Origin: CBDEGK01 sp965237855
Lineage (GTDB): Bacteria; Pseudomonadota; Gammaproteobacteria; Pseudomonadales; Halieaceae
DNA length: 64,000 bases
Reading direction: 5' to 3'
Assembly: GCA_965237855.1 (NCBI GenBank)
Contig: CBDEGK010000008.1
Location: forward strand, 682,001-746,000
Part shown: one piece after another, positions 51,230-61,051 of the stretch
Layout: each line of letters starts with the position of its first letter
Numbering within the stretch: position 1 is the stretch's first letter
Program-made: the position numbers and the translations under genes
The notes under the pieces: generated by a model
What the model saw: only the letters and a program-made list of their open reading frames with translations
Databases searched by the model: none
What the model was told of the DNA's origin: nothing

Positions 51230-52567
51230 CTGTCCACGGATTTAACCGCCGGTCCAATCGGTAGCCACTTACGTCGCCAGGCAACGCCTATGGCACTGGG
51301 GTTGGTGGCTATTATTTCCTTCGATGCGGTAGACCTGTTCTTCGTTTCGCGCCTGGGTGAATCTCACCTCGCGGCCATGAGTTTCTGTTTCCCCGTCATC
51401 TGGCTGCTCACCAGTTTCAATATTGGGCTTGAAGCCGGCGCGGCCTCCACTATTTCCCGCGCCGTTGGTGCCCGCGACATGCAGAGTGCACGACGACTCT
51501 CTACCGACACTGCACTGTTGGCGGGCCTGAGTTCGGCCAGTCTCGGCGTGCTGGGGCTTGCCACGATACCCGTGGTATTTCCCCTGCTGGGAGCGGAAGT
51601 GGCGCTGATGCCGCTGATCAACGACTACATGAGTATCTGGTATTGGGCATTGCCCGCTTCCTCCATGACCTGGGTCTGCCTCGCCGCGATGCGTGCGCGT
51701 GGCAATACCCTGTTAGAGGGCAAGATCATCGCCCTGGCGGCGGCGCTCAACCTGGTGTTGGACCCGATACTGATATTCGGATTGTTCGGATTTCCCCGCC
51801 TGGAGATGGCTGGCGCGGCGTTGGCCACCCTGATATCAAACCTGTCGGTGTTGATCGGTACGCTGCTGTATCTGCATTTCAAGCTCAGCGTTATGGCATC
51901 CCTGTTCGTTCCGCTGCGGGTTATCCTGACATCCTGGCGAAGGGTGCTCATCATTGGCCTGCCCGCCATGCTGACCAATACCATTGTGCCGCTCAGCAAC
52001 GGCGTTATCGTTGCCATGGTAGCGACGTTCGGGGCCGCCGCTGTGGCCGGCCTAGGTATTGCGATGCGAGTGGAGCCAGTGGCCCTGATTGCCTTCTACG
52101 CGCTGTCCGCGGTGACCAGCCCGATCATGGGGCAGAATGCAGGCGCGGGCCAGGTCCCCCGGCTGCATGAAGCAAGATTTTGGCTGGGCCGAGTCTCTGT
52201 GCTGTTGGGTCTCGCACTCGCGCTGATTCTGTTCATGACTGCGCCGCTCATCACCTCAGTGTTCACCGATGTGAGCGAAACCCGTGAGGTGAGCACGAGC
52301 TACCTGCGCATCATGTCCCTGGGCTACGCTGGCTACGGTATGGTGATGTGCGCCTGCGCCGCATTCAACGGCATGGGGCGGCCCCGGCCAGCGGTGATTC
52401 TGTCTGCACTGCGAGCGCTGTTGTTGTTGCTGCCGCTGGCCCTGTTGGGGCAGTGGCTGATCGGCCTGCCCGGGTTGTTTGCCGGTGCTGCCCTATCCAA
52501 TGTACTCATTGGCCTGCTGGGGTACTACTGGCTGGGCCGAGTGATTCGGCAACAAAGTTCCACGTAA
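51230..52567 (+). CDS. MATE-family multidrug/Na+ antiporter with probable CTG start
   Basis: The 12-helix MATE exporter has typical motifs FDAVDLFFVSRLGESHLAAMSF, TISRAVGARD and LFGFPRLEMAGAALAT. An ATG at 51290 would begin inside the first helix and has no ribosome-binding site. Seven bases before an in-frame CTG at 51230 lies a perfect AAGGAG, and the extra 20 residues (STDLTAGPIGSHLRRQATP) give the usual MATE N-terminus. A CTG start is therefore likely (445 residues). It lies 21 bases after the MerR gene and may share its control. Confidence 0.82.
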   Translation: MSTDLTAGPIGSHLRRQATPMALGLVAIISFDAVDLFFVSRLGESHLAAMSFCFPVIWLLTSFNIGLEAGAASTISRAVGARDMQSARRLSTDTALLAGLSSASLGVLGLATIPVVFPLLGAEVALMPLINDYMSIWYWALPASSMTWVCLAAMRARGNTLLEGKIIALAAALNLVLDPILIFGLFGFPRLEMAGAALATLISNLSVLIGTLLYLHFKLSVMASLFVPLRVILTSWRRVLIIGLPAMLTNTIVPLSNGVIVAMVATFGAAAVAGLGIAMRVEPVALIAFYALSAVTSPIMGQNAGAGQVPRLHEARFWLGRVSVLLGLALALILFMTAPLITSVFTDVSETREVSTSYLRIMSLGYAGYGMVMCACAAFNGMGRPRPAVILSALRALLLLLPLALLGQWLIGLPGLFAGAALSNVLIGLLGYYWLGRVIRQQSST

Positions 52568-52744
52568 CCAAAACAAATAGATAGTGAAGACAAGCAAAGG
52601 GTGTTGCGTTTCACTGAGCGATTACCTAATGTTAACGGATCATAATAAATAACCGTAAAGCAAAAGAGCCACTCATTTCTTAGTATGCGGTCGCTAACAA
52701 CATAAGACCCTGCGGGAAAGAGTACAGGCTAAGCAGGGGACGAT

Positions 52745-55219
52745 ATGTCACATCTACGACAGGTTGGCCGCCAGAGCGCGCACGTGAAATCCCGTTCAAC
52801 AGTGCGCATCACTCCTTTGAACAAAAAATTTGTCATGGCACCGCTTGCCGCCGCCATTATCAATGCGACCTTATCCAGTGCTGCGATGGGGCAGGAAGAG
52901 CACAGGGTGCTCGAAGAAATCATCGTTACGGCCACCAAGCGCGAGCTGAATTTGCAGGATGTGGGCCAGAGCATCATGGCCTTCTCCACTGCCGACATCG
53001 AGAAAATGGGCATTAAGAGCATGAACGACTGCGTTCGGGCCCTGCCCAGCGTGTCGCTCGTCTCCACCACGCCGGGTCGGAATGGGCTGGTGATGCGCGG
53101 TATATCCAGCGGTTCGGAAGAGTACTATACGGACAGCCAGGTAGCGCTGTACCTGGACGAGCAACCGCTGACCACCAATTCGCAACAGGTGAGCGTACGG
53201 GCCATCGATATGGAGCGCATCGAGGCCCTGCCGGGGCCACAGGGCACCTTGTTTGGGTCCAGTTCTCAAACCGGCACCCTGCGCATGATTACCAACAAAC
53301 CCAATCACGAGGGTTTCTCGGGCCAGGTTGAAGCCGGCTATGGCGTCATCTCTGATGGCGACAACAGCTACGACCTCAGTGGCCATCTCAATATTCCGTT
53401 GATTGACGATGTCCTGAGCCTGCGGGTGGTTGGCTATACCTCCGAGAATGGCGGCTACGTCGATAATGTATATGGCCGCAGCCTGACCGGTAACTTCGAC
53501 AATGCGGATCAGGTAGACGAGGATTTTAATACCTACGGTGTCAACGGCGGGCGCATTGCCCTGTTGTGGACTATGAATGAGGATTGGTCGACCCTGTTCT
53601 CCCTGGTGGGTGAGCAAACCGAAGCCGACGGCAGTTGGGAGACCGACCCGTTACTGGGGGATCACAAGATCACCCGCTTCACCGATGAGTCGCGCGACGA
53701 CGACTGGTATTCCGCCGCTATCACCCTTAGCGGCGACCTGGGTTTCGCCACCCTGTCTGCCACGGCCACCCATTTCGAGCGCGATATTGCCTACGAGTGG
53801 GACAATAACTCCTACATTGCCTATAAAGACGCCTATTGGGGGGGCGGTATTTATCGTGCCGAGTACGCCGCTGGCAACCCCTACTACTTCTACTACAACA
53901 ACTATGCCTTGTACGACTCGGAGTACCTACCGGCCAGCATCATAAATGACCAGGAACAGGAGCGCGATACCATAGAGATACGCCTGGCGTCGCAGGGCGA
54001 CAGCAAGCTGCAATGGATGGTCGGGGCCTATTATGAAGACGTCTATGACGAGTGGTATTACGCCAGCAAGCAACCCGGCTTAATGTCTACCCGCGCCTGG
54101 GATGCCGCCCAGGCCTACGCCTATTACGGTTCATATTACTACGATACGGTGATCTACCCACTGGCCGACACCGACTTCGGCTACTCCAATATACTTGAGC
54201 GAACCGTGGAGCAAACCGCGGTATTCGGTGAGATGAGCTACGACCTCAGCGACGATTTGACACTAACGGGTGGCGCCCGTTGGGCCGAGTTTAAACGGGA
54301 TGATTACCACAAGGATCAGTTTCCAGAGGGTTTAGCCCCATCGGGTTCGGAGGCAACCGGTGGCGCACATGGCAGCAAGAGCAAGGTCGACGATACGATC
54401 TACAAGCTTGCAGTTCATTACAACATCGATGAAGATCGCATGGTCTACGCCCTGTACAGCCAGGGTTTCAGGCTGGGAGGCTCCAACGATCCACGCGCGG
54501 TAGCTACCGGTGAAATCCCTGCCGACTACGATTCAGACACCCTGGACAATTTTGAAATTGGCATCAAGAGCACCTGGCTGGACAACCGCCTACAAATCAA
54601 CGCCGCGGTGTTTCTGATGGAGTGGGCAGATTATCAAATTAACGTCGGCGAAGGTGTGGGTCCCTGGTGGTTACGCGGAACCCTGAATGCAGAAACGGCT
54701 GAATCGAAGGGCATCGAGATCGATGCCAAGTGGCAAGCCACCGATAATCTGCATTTCACTGCCAGTGCGTTCTACGCAAAACCCGAGTTTAGCGATGAAT
54801 TCACCGCACCCAATGGTGATGTGTATTATGACGGTATGCCCATGCCCGGTGCGCCGGAGGAAAAAGCCTATCTGGCCATTAACTATGATGTGCCCGGGGT
54901 ACTGGGTGGCGATATGTGGTTCTCCTACGACTTCTCCTACCAGTCAGAAACCTGGAACAACACCGACGATATTGTAGATGGAAACCTAAATGGTCTCACG
55001 CCATCCTGGACCAACAGCAACTTCCAGATGGGCCTGGATCTGCCAGCCCAGTTGAGCTTGATCCTCCGGGTCGATAATGTCTGGGATGAAACTGACGCTA
55101 CCTACACCTATACCACCGAGGGTGACTATGCGGCGCTGGTGGGCGACCCCCGCTATCGCAACCTCAGATCCCTGGATCAACCGAGAACAGTGTGGTTCAG
55201 TGTGCGTAAGGGCTTCTAG
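52745..55219 (+). CDS. TonB-dependent outer-membrane receptor 2
   Basis: The 824 residues are a paralogue of receptor 1, with plug start LEEIIVTATKRELNLQDVGQ, GPQGTLFGSSSQTGTLRMIT and a terminal Phe (VWFSVRKGF). A long N-terminal extension precedes the signal helix (MAPLAAAIINATLSSAAMG). It too has Tyr-rich extracellular stretches: 12 Tyr in 40 residues at 53813-53932, and another near 54115-54180. AGGGGA precedes the ATG. It leads into the propeller gene 41 bases downstream. Confidence 0.9.
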   Translation: MSHLRQVGRQSAHVKSRSTVRITPLNKKFVMAPLAAAIINATLSSAAMGQEEHRVLEEIIVTATKRELNLQDVGQSIMAFSTADIEKMGIKSMNDCVRALPSVSLVSTTPGRNGLVMRGISSGSEEYYTDSQVALYLDEQPLTTNSQQVSVRAIDMERIEALPGPQGTLFGSSSQTGTLRMITNKPNHEGFSGQVEAGYGVISDGDNSYDLSGHLNIPLIDDVLSLRVVGYTSENGGYVDNVYGRSLTGNFDNADQVDEDFNTYGVNGGRIALLWTMNEDWSTLFSLVGEQTEADGSWETDPLLGDHKITRFTDESRDDDWYSAAITLSGDLGFATLSATATHFERDIAYEWDNNSYIAYKDAYWGGGIYRAEYAAGNPYYFYYNNYALYDSEYLPASIINDQEQERDTIEIRLASQGDSKLQWMVGAYYEDVYDEWYYASKQPGLMSTRAWDAAQAYAYYGSYYYDTVIYPLADTDFGYSNILERTVEQTAVFGEMSYDLSDDLTLTGGARWAEFKRDDYHKDQFPEGLAPSGSEATGGAHGSKSKVDDTIYKLAVHYNIDEDRMVYALYSQGFRLGGSNDPRAVATGEIPADYDSDTLDNFEIGIKSTWLDNRLQINAAVFLMEWADYQINVGEGVGPWWLRGTLNAETAESKGIEIDAKWQATDNLHFTASAFYAKPEFSDEFTAPNGDVYYDGMPMPGAPEEKAYLAINYDVPGVLGGDMWFSYDFSYQSETWNNTDDIVDGNLNGLTPSWTNSNFQMGLDLPAQLSLILRVDNVWDETDATYTYTTEGDYAALVGDPRYRNLRSLDQPRTVWFSVRKGF

Positions 55220-55260
55220 GTAAATAGCTTGAGGTGAGTTTAACTGTGGTAGATTGAAGT

Positions 55261-56184
55261 ATGGTTAAGCTCGTCACAAGCTCTGTGGTACGCGGTGCGC
55301 GACAGGGCGAAAGCCACGGTGGTGTCTACTTGCTGGATCTAGAAAAGCAATCGGTGCAGCAAACCATCGACTGGAATACTGTCGATATTGATTGGCAGGG
55401 TCGCGGCTGGGACCGCGGCTTACGCGGCATCGCTTTCGATGGTGACACGGTTTACATTGCCGCCAGTGACGAACTGTTCGCCTATACACCGGACTTCAAG
55501 CCGCTGGGATCCTGGCGCAACCCCTTCCTCAAACACTGCCATGAAATTGCGGTGCACAAGCGCAGCCTTTTTCTCACCTCTACCGGTTTTGACAGTGTTC
55601 TGGGTTTTGACCTGGACCAGAAACAATTCAACTGGGCTATCAACATCCAAACCCGGGGGTATCAATTCAGGCCGCAGCATTTCGACCCGCTTGGTGAGGA
55701 AGGTCCTCTGCTGCTGAACAAATTGCATATCAATAGTGTCACCTGCAACAGCCACGGCATGTACATCTCCGGGCTGAAAACCGGCGGTATGCTGCACTTT
55801 AATGGAAAGGCAATCAATATGTCAGTGACGCTGCCCCCGGGCACTCACAATGCGCAGCCGTTTCGCGATGGGGTGTTGTTTAACGACTCAGAAGACAATG
55901 TACTGCGCTATACCGGTCGCGGTGAGGGCGAGGAGGATCGGGCGATGGCAGTACCGGAGTATCCCCCTGAACAGTTACAACACAACACCGTGGAGGATGA
56001 AAAAGTTGCACGGCCTGGCTTCGCGCGGGGCTTGTGTGTCTTGTCTGAGCGCGTGGTGGCCGGTGGTGCCTCGCCCTCCACGGTGTCCCTGTATGACCTG
56101 GCCGCCAATAAGACCCTGGCTTCAGTCAGGTTGAGCACCGACGTACGCAATGCTATCCATGGCCTCGAGCTATGGCCCTACTGA
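55261..56184 (+). CDS. Beta-propeller-like protein of unknown function
   Basis: The 307 residues have repeated short beta motifs (GIAFDGDTVYIAASDELFAY, SLFLTSTGFDSVLGFDL, GVLFNDSEDNVLRY) that suggest a propeller. No signal peptide is present, so it is probably cytoplasmic. Similar proteins (DUF4915-like) occur near sulfotransferases, but I cannot confirm family membership. It likely shares a transcript with receptor 2 and converges on the second TPR-sulfotransferase with 7 bases between. Confidence 0.6.
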   Translation: MVKLVTSSVVRGARQGESHGGVYLLDLEKQSVQQTIDWNTVDIDWQGRGWDRGLRGIAFDGDTVYIAASDELFAYTPDFKPLGSWRNPFLKHCHEIAVHKRSLFLTSTGFDSVLGFDLDQKQFNWAINIQTRGYQFRPQHFDPLGEEGPLLLNKLHINSVTCNSHGMYISGLKTGGMLHFNGKAINMSVTLPPGTHNAQPFRDGVLFNDSEDNVLRYTGRGEGEEDRAMAVPEYPPEQLQHNTVEDEKVARPGFARGLCVLSERVVAGGASPSTVSLYDLAANKTLASVRLSTDVRNAIHGLELWPY

Positions 56185-56191
56185 GAAGCCA

Positions 56192-58210
56192 CTACAGACC
56201 GGCGTTACGCGATACCTCGGGTAGCTCGTCGATAATGTAACCCAACTGCTCCTGCCACAAATCCAGGTGTCGTTCGTAGCGCCGCCATGTGCCCAGTGCG
56301 CCGGTGTAGATGGGTTGTCGAACCTGCTCCGAACTGGCTGTTTTTACCGCCCGCTCGGTCTCATGAAAATCTACGCAACTCTGCTCGAAGGGCAAGCCAC
56401 AAAAATTCAGGATCCGCTGTACCTGGCTTTCCAGGTCGGTGACGGTTTCCTCATAATGTACGTCCAACACTTTGCCAGGTAATACCTCGTGCCAGTGTTT
56501 CATCATGGCGTCGTACTGCTGGTAGTAGTGCGCCAGGTCCAACATGTCGTAGGTAAAATTTTGGCCGCTACCAAACAATTGTTTGTAGCCTCCCAGGCAA
56601 CTGTCAAAAGGATGACGCCGGGCATTTATAATTTTGGCGTTGGGCAGAATAAGCTGCACCAGCCCCACCATGGGAAAGTTGTTGGGCAATTTGTCGGTGA
56701 AAAAAGGTTTGTCGGTAACTCGGTGACGCTGACTTTCCTCTATGTATTGCTGGCCGTAGGCGCGCCAGTCCCTTTTGCGCAAATCGCGAACGGCCTCTGG
56801 ATAGGCCACACCATCAGTGCGATACCTGCCGATAGATTCCGCCAGCTTACCCAGCACGGGTAATTCCGAGGTGCCCTCTACCTGGCTGTGACTGGCCAGG
56901 ATTTGTTCCAGTAATGTCGAGCCCGAACGCGGTAAGCCGACGATAAATATTGGATCGGGCAGGTCGTAACCATGGCCGCTATGCGCTTGCAGGAACTCCC
57001 TGTTGAACACGGTTTTAATCGCCGTAAGGCGGTTTTCCATTTCCAGCGCCTCGTGACTCACGGTCATCCGCTGGCGCTGATTCCCGCTGTGGTAGTAATG
57101 CCAGGCCCGTTCATAGTCTTTCTTGTCTTCGAGCGCTTTGCCCAGGGCAAAGCGAAAATGAATATTGGCACTTTCAGACAGGTCGTCCCGTTCAAGCTGC
57201 TGCAACATGGCGCTGACTTCTGCTTCCTCAAACTTGAATATTTTGAGGTTTGCCATGCTCCAATAGACTTCGCCAAACCCGGGCTGGGCTTTAATCGCCG
57301 CGCGGTAGGCGGTGAGCGATCCCGCCTGGTCACCCACGGTTTTCAGTACGTGGGCGTAACCCATCTGCACACCCGCCGCATCGGGTTTGAGTTCAACGGA
57401 GCGGGCAAAAGCCGCGACGGCTTTTTCTGGGTACATGGCGCTGGAGTAGGCGTTGCCAAGTCCTCCCCAGCCCTCGGCATTGTCCGGCTCAAGGTCTACA
57501 ACTTTCTCAAAGGCCGCAATGGCCTCCATCTGTTTATGTCGCTCCTGCAGCAAGGAACCTAAAACATACCAGGCATCGCTAAAATCCGGAGCCAATTGGG
57601 TGGCGCGACGCAACAGGGCCTCGGCATCTTCCAGCTTTAGTTTGGCCTGTTTATATGCCGCGCCTAAATACCGCATGGCATTGACGTTGTCGGGACTGCG
57701 CTGAAGTATTGAACGAAACACCGCGATGGCTTCCTCGTTGCGCTTTTCGCGCAAGTGTTCGATGCCCTCGACGATGGCCTGCCTGTCCGGGTCTTTGTCG
57801 AGGTAGACCTGGAAGACCTCGTCAGCATCTTTACCACGACCCACCGCCACCAGTGCCTGGCCCAACTTTTTGTGTGCCAGCGGCAGAGCTGGCTGTAATT
57901 GTATGGCCCGTTCCAGCTCAGGAATAGCCTCCTCGAATCGCGATTGCATGGCCAGTACACTTCCCAGGTCTTCATGTAGCTGGGGGAAATCCGGTGCCAG
58001 TGACAAGCCGAAGCGCAATTGTTCCTCCGCCTCTGCCAGGCGATTCTGCTTCATCAGGGCGTGACCCAATAAGCGCAAATGATCGGTGCAGCCGGGATTT
58101 TGTTTGAGATAATCCCGACACAACTCTTCGGCGCGCAAGGGGCGGCTGGCACGCATGAAAGCTATTGCCTGGCTAATACTACTGTCCTTGGAGCTGGCAG
58201 CGTCGGTCAT
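56192..58210 (-). CDS. TPR-repeat sulfotransferase 2
   Basis: The 672 residues comprise ~10 TPRs (residues 1-350) and a C-terminal sulfotransferase with FIVGLPRSGSTLLEQILASH (PAPS loop) and NARRHPFDSCLGGYKQLFG (3'-phosphate site), HYEETV and SSEQVRQPIY. It is closely related to the gene at 47309. It is transcribed with the downstream-facing beta-hydroxylase gene (23 bases apart) and converges on the receptor 2-propeller unit. The acceptor is unknown. Confidence 0.88.
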   Translation of the reverse strand: MTDAASSKDSSISQAIAFMRASRPLRAEELCRDYLKQNPGCTDHLRLLGHALMKQNRLAEAEEQLRFGLSLAPDFPQLHEDLGSVLAMQSRFEEAIPELERAIQLQPALPLAHKKLGQALVAVGRGKDADEVFQVYLDKDPDRQAIVEGIEHLREKRNEEAIAVFRSILQRSPDNVNAMRYLGAAYKQAKLKLEDAEALLRRATQLAPDFSDAWYVLGSLLQERHKQMEAIAAFEKVVDLEPDNAEGWGGLGNAYSSAMYPEKAVAAFARSVELKPDAAGVQMGYAHVLKTVGDQAGSLTAYRAAIKAQPGFGEVYWSMANLKIFKFEEAEVSAMLQQLERDDLSESANIHFRFALGKALEDKKDYERAWHYYHSGNQRQRMTVSHEALEMENRLTAIKTVFNREFLQAHSGHGYDLPDPIFIVGLPRSGSTLLEQILASHSQVEGTSELPVLGKLAESIGRYRTDGVAYPEAVRDLRKRDWRAYGQQYIEESQRHRVTDKPFFTDKLPNNFPMVGLVQLILPNAKIINARRHPFDSCLGGYKQLFGSGQNFTYDMLDLAHYYQQYDAMMKHWHEVLPGKVLDVHYEETVTDLESQVQRILNFCGLPFEQSCVDFHETERAVKTASSEQVRQPIYTGALGTWRRYERHLDLWQEQLGYIIDELPEVSRNAGL

Positions 58211-58233
58211 GGTAAATAGTCCGTGGGGTTTGC

Positions 58234-58794
58234 TCAGTCGGCGTTGTTTGAACTGGGCGGCACATAGTCAAATATAAAGGAAATGCGATCCTCTTTCCCC
58301 ATGTTCATAACGCTGTGTTTTTTCTGATTATTGAGTTCATAAGCCTTGCCCACTTCAAAGGCATAGGGTTTGCCCTCGATCATAAAACGCACGGCAGCGC
58401 TGGTGGTAATCGGGACGTGAATGCGGTGGCCCATACGAAAGGACTTCAGCGCGTCTACATGGGGGTTAATGCGTCCCCCTGCCTTCAGCTTGGCCGCCAT
58501 CGCCCGCAATAGTGTTCCCCCGGGTGCATAGTGGGTATTGATAATATGATCGATTAGCGGTATGGCCACCTCGGACAGGCGGGCCCAACCCGGTTCCTCG
58601 TATATTTCGCCCTCATCTGGCCAGGACTCATCGCAGAACAGCATCACGATAGACTCCGTATCGCGGTGCACTTCGTAGACTTGCTGGCGATTCAGTTGCT
58701 CCTGCCAGGCCTCTGGTTCCTGCGCCAGTATGGCCTCACGCAGCGCTTGTATTTCCACATCCCCAAGGCAAACCTGTGGATACTCAATGTCCAT
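58234..58794 (-). CDS. Aspartyl/asparaginyl beta-hydroxylase-like 2OG-Fe(II) oxygenase
   Basis: The 186 residues have the double-stranded beta-helix motif HVDALKSFRMGHRIHVPI (His-x-Asp, then Arg-x-His), EVGKAYELNNQKKHSV (distal His) and RISFIFDY. The family hydroxylates Asp or Asn in proteins or small molecules. It is the first gene of the unit with TPR-sulfotransferase 2, so both may modify the same substrate. Confidence 0.82.
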   Translation of the reverse strand: MDIEYPQVCLGDVEIQALREAILAQEPEAWQEQLNRQQVYEVHRDTESIVMLFCDESWPDEGEIYEEPGWARLSEVAIPLIDHIINTHYAPGGTLLRAMAAKLKAGGRINPHVDALKSFRMGHRIHVPITTSAAVRFMIEGKPYAFEVGKAYELNNQKKHSVMNMGKEDRISFIFDYVPPSSNNAD

Positions 58795-58965
58795 TTATCG
58801 ATCTCATTAACGGGTTGTCGGGCACGCCTAAAGTAGCAGCTTAATTTTGTCACATCCTGGCCCTTTAGTCTCCGCACACATAGTAAACTGATGGCTTCAG
58901 GTCTTCGAATAGTAGAGTATCGAGGCCAGAATCATCTATTTGCTACGCAGTGAAGACGCCTGCTA

Positions 58966-59907
58966 ATGAACACAGCCAGCTATCGATTTGAGCAATTTCT
59001 CGAGCGAGCCGCGCCCTTGATTCTCGATGGCGGCCTGGCCACCGAGTTGGAAGCCCAGGGTTATGGGCTTAGCTCTGAACTGTGGTCGGCAGAATTATTG
59101 CTCAATAATCCGCAGGCGATAATCAATGCCCACCGAGCCTATTTGGATGCAGGAGCCAATTGCACTATCAGCGCCAGTTACCAGGCGACCGAACAGGGCT
59201 TTATGTCAGTGGGCCTAAGCGCCAGTGACGCCCGACAACTCATTGTTCAATCAGTGCAGCTGGCAAAAACCGCCAGGGACGATTTTCTGCGCGACAATTT
59301 GAATGCAACATTCACGCCTCTGGTGGCGGCGAGTATTGGTCCCTATGGTGCAGCACTGGCTGACGGGTCTGAATACACTGGCGACTACGACATCGACGAT
59401 GAAGGCCTGATTGAGTTTCATCGCCAACGTCTGGCGTGGTTGGATGCCAGTGACGCCGATGTGCTGGCTTGCGAGACCATCCCCGGCTTGGCCGAGGCTC
59501 GCGTGTTATGCCAATTACTGTTGGATGTTGCCACGCCGGCCTGGGTTAGTTTTTCCTGCAGGGATGAAAAACACTGCAGTGACGGCACACCGATAAGGGA
59601 GTGTGTGGCCTTGTTTAATGGTCATCCCCGGGTATTGGCTGTGGGCATCAATTGCACCTCGCCGGCTTACATCGATGCGCTGATTGCTGAAGTTAAAGCC
59701 GCCACGTCGCAGTTGGCGATTGTTGTGTATCCGAATTCAGGTGAACGTTACGAGGCTAGTAGCAACGGCTGGTATGGCACCTGCAGTCCGATCGAGTGTG
59801 GTGCCGCCGCGGTCAACTGGCGCGACAGTGGCGCCAGCATTATTGGTGGTTGCTGCCGTATGGGGCCGGCGCATATTGCGGAAATAGCGCGTGCCCTAGC
59901 ATCCTAA
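58966..59907 (+). CDS. mmuM: Homocysteine S-methyltransferase
   Basis: It makes methionine from homocysteine with S-methylmethionine or SAM. The 313 residues have LDGGLATELEAQG at the N-terminus and zinc ligands in VGINCTSP and IIGGCCRMGP. No mmuP permease is adjacent, so the methyl donor is unclear. The 171-base gap upstream shows no recognisable riboswitch. Confidence 0.88.
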   Translation: MNTASYRFEQFLERAAPLILDGGLATELEAQGYGLSSELWSAELLLNNPQAIINAHRAYLDAGANCTISASYQATEQGFMSVGLSASDARQLIVQSVQLAKTARDDFLRDNLNATFTPLVAASIGPYGAALADGSEYTGDYDIDDEGLIEFHRQRLAWLDASDADVLACETIPGLAEARVLCQLLLDVATPAWVSFSCRDEKHCSDGTPIRECVALFNGHPRVLAVGINCTSPAYIDALIAEVKAATSQLAIVVYPNSGERYEASSNGWYGTCSPIECGAAAVNWRDSGASIIGGCCRMGPAHIAEIARALAS

Positions 59908-59943
59908 TCGGAGTGCGTACTGCGTCAAATATAAAGGCATCTG

Positions 59944-60837
59944 TCATTGTTGTTCCACCATTTTTAATAGCCATGTTCGCAGGGCGACCACGGCAGCAAA
60001 GTCTGATTTTTCGACGGGCGTCACCAGGTAATAACCCGAGCCGTCTTGCAGTGGTGGATCGGTTATCACCACCAATTCCCCTCGCTCCAGTTCACTCTGG
60101 ATCAGGAATCTAGGCAACAGTGCTGCCCCCAGGCCGGCGACCGCTGCCTGGATAACCAGGGAAAACTGTTCGAATAACATTCCCCGCGCGCCGGGTGGCG
60201 TAACACCACAGGACTGGAACCAGTTGTCCCAGGCGTCGGTCCGAGAGCTGAGCTGAAGCAGCGGCAGTGTGACTAATTGCTCGGCGCTCGCCGGGGCATG
60301 CTGGCGCATAAAATCTGGCGAGCAAACCGGGAAAGCTTCTTCACTCATCAGGAAGGTGCTCTGGGTGCCAGGCCAGTCGGGTGAGCCGTAGTGGATTGCA
60401 GCGTGCAGGTTTTCGCTGCGAAAATCGAAGGGGGAAAGGCGGGTGACAAAGTTCACAGTAATGTCTGGATTTTCCGCCAGGAAAGAGGGCAGTCGCGGCA
60501 TTAGCCAACGGGTGCCGAAGGTGGGCAATATCGCCAGATTCAAGGTACCGGTGAGCGGGCTGGTCATGGCCGTGAGCGAGGCGGTGCGAATAGCCTGCAG
60601 GGCGCGGTGAATATCTTCTGCGTAAACTTTACCGGCCTCGGTGAGCTGAACGGCTTTCCCCTGGCGCTTGAAAAGTGCCACACCGAGCTGGCTCTCCAGG
60701 GCACTCACCTGCCTGCTGATGGCGCCCTGGGTCAGACGCAATTCATCGGAGGCGGCGGTGAAGCTGCCGCTGCGGGCGGCTGCATCGAAGGCTCGCAACA
60801 TGCTGGTGCTGGGGATGAGTTGTCTCTGGGGTAGCAT
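59944..60837 (-). CDS. LysR-family regulator, GcvA-like
   Basis: The 297 residues have the helix-turn-helix SGSFTAASDELRLTQGAIS (outline) with LTQGAISRQVSALE, and a substrate-binding domain in which LPTFGTRWLMPRLPSF is typical of the GcvA/AmpR group. It is divergent from the KamA-CoA-transferase operon and most likely regulates it. Confidence 0.88.
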   Translation of the reverse strand: MLPQRQLIPSTSMLRAFDAAARSGSFTAASDELRLTQGAISRQVSALESQLGVALFKRQGKAVQLTEAGKVYAEDIHRALQAIRTASLTAMTSPLTGTLNLAILPTFGTRWLMPRLPSFLAENPDITVNFVTRLSPFDFRSENLHAAIHYGSPDWPGTQSTFLMSEEAFPVCSPDFMRQHAPASAEQLVTLPLLQLSSRTDAWDNWFQSCGVTPPGARGMLFEQFSLVIQAAVAGLGAALLPRFLIQSELERGELVVITDPPLQDGSGYYLVTPVEKSDFAAVVALRTWLLKMVEQQ

Positions 60838-60926
60838 TGATATTACAAAAACTCACTAATCTGTGAACTATGGTCGATTGTTAATTTGCCCTGATTCACG
60901 CACTATGCCACATATGTTCCTTATAT

Positions 60927-60949
60927 TATATGGGCTTTAAGCCCATATA
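60927..60949. promoter_or_regulatory. Palindrome in LysR-kamA intergenic region
   Basis: TATATGGGCTT and AAGCCCATATA are 11-base arms around one T, within the 214-base divergent spacer. It may be an operator for the LysR protein or a leader hairpin. A likely -10 (TATAAA) lies near 61014. Confidence 0.45.
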
Positions 60950-61051
60950 GATCCAATAGTGCTTTTTAACATGTCATGAGTCGCATGCGTTTCAATCCAT
61001 GAGCTTAGGGCATGTTATAAAGTGATTAAAAATTACTCATCGGTGATCCAC

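Noticed and set aside
58795..58965. Possible SAM-type riboswitch before the homocysteine methyltransferase
   Set aside because: No conserved SAM-riboswitch core or terminator/antiterminator pairing could be seen in the 171 bases.
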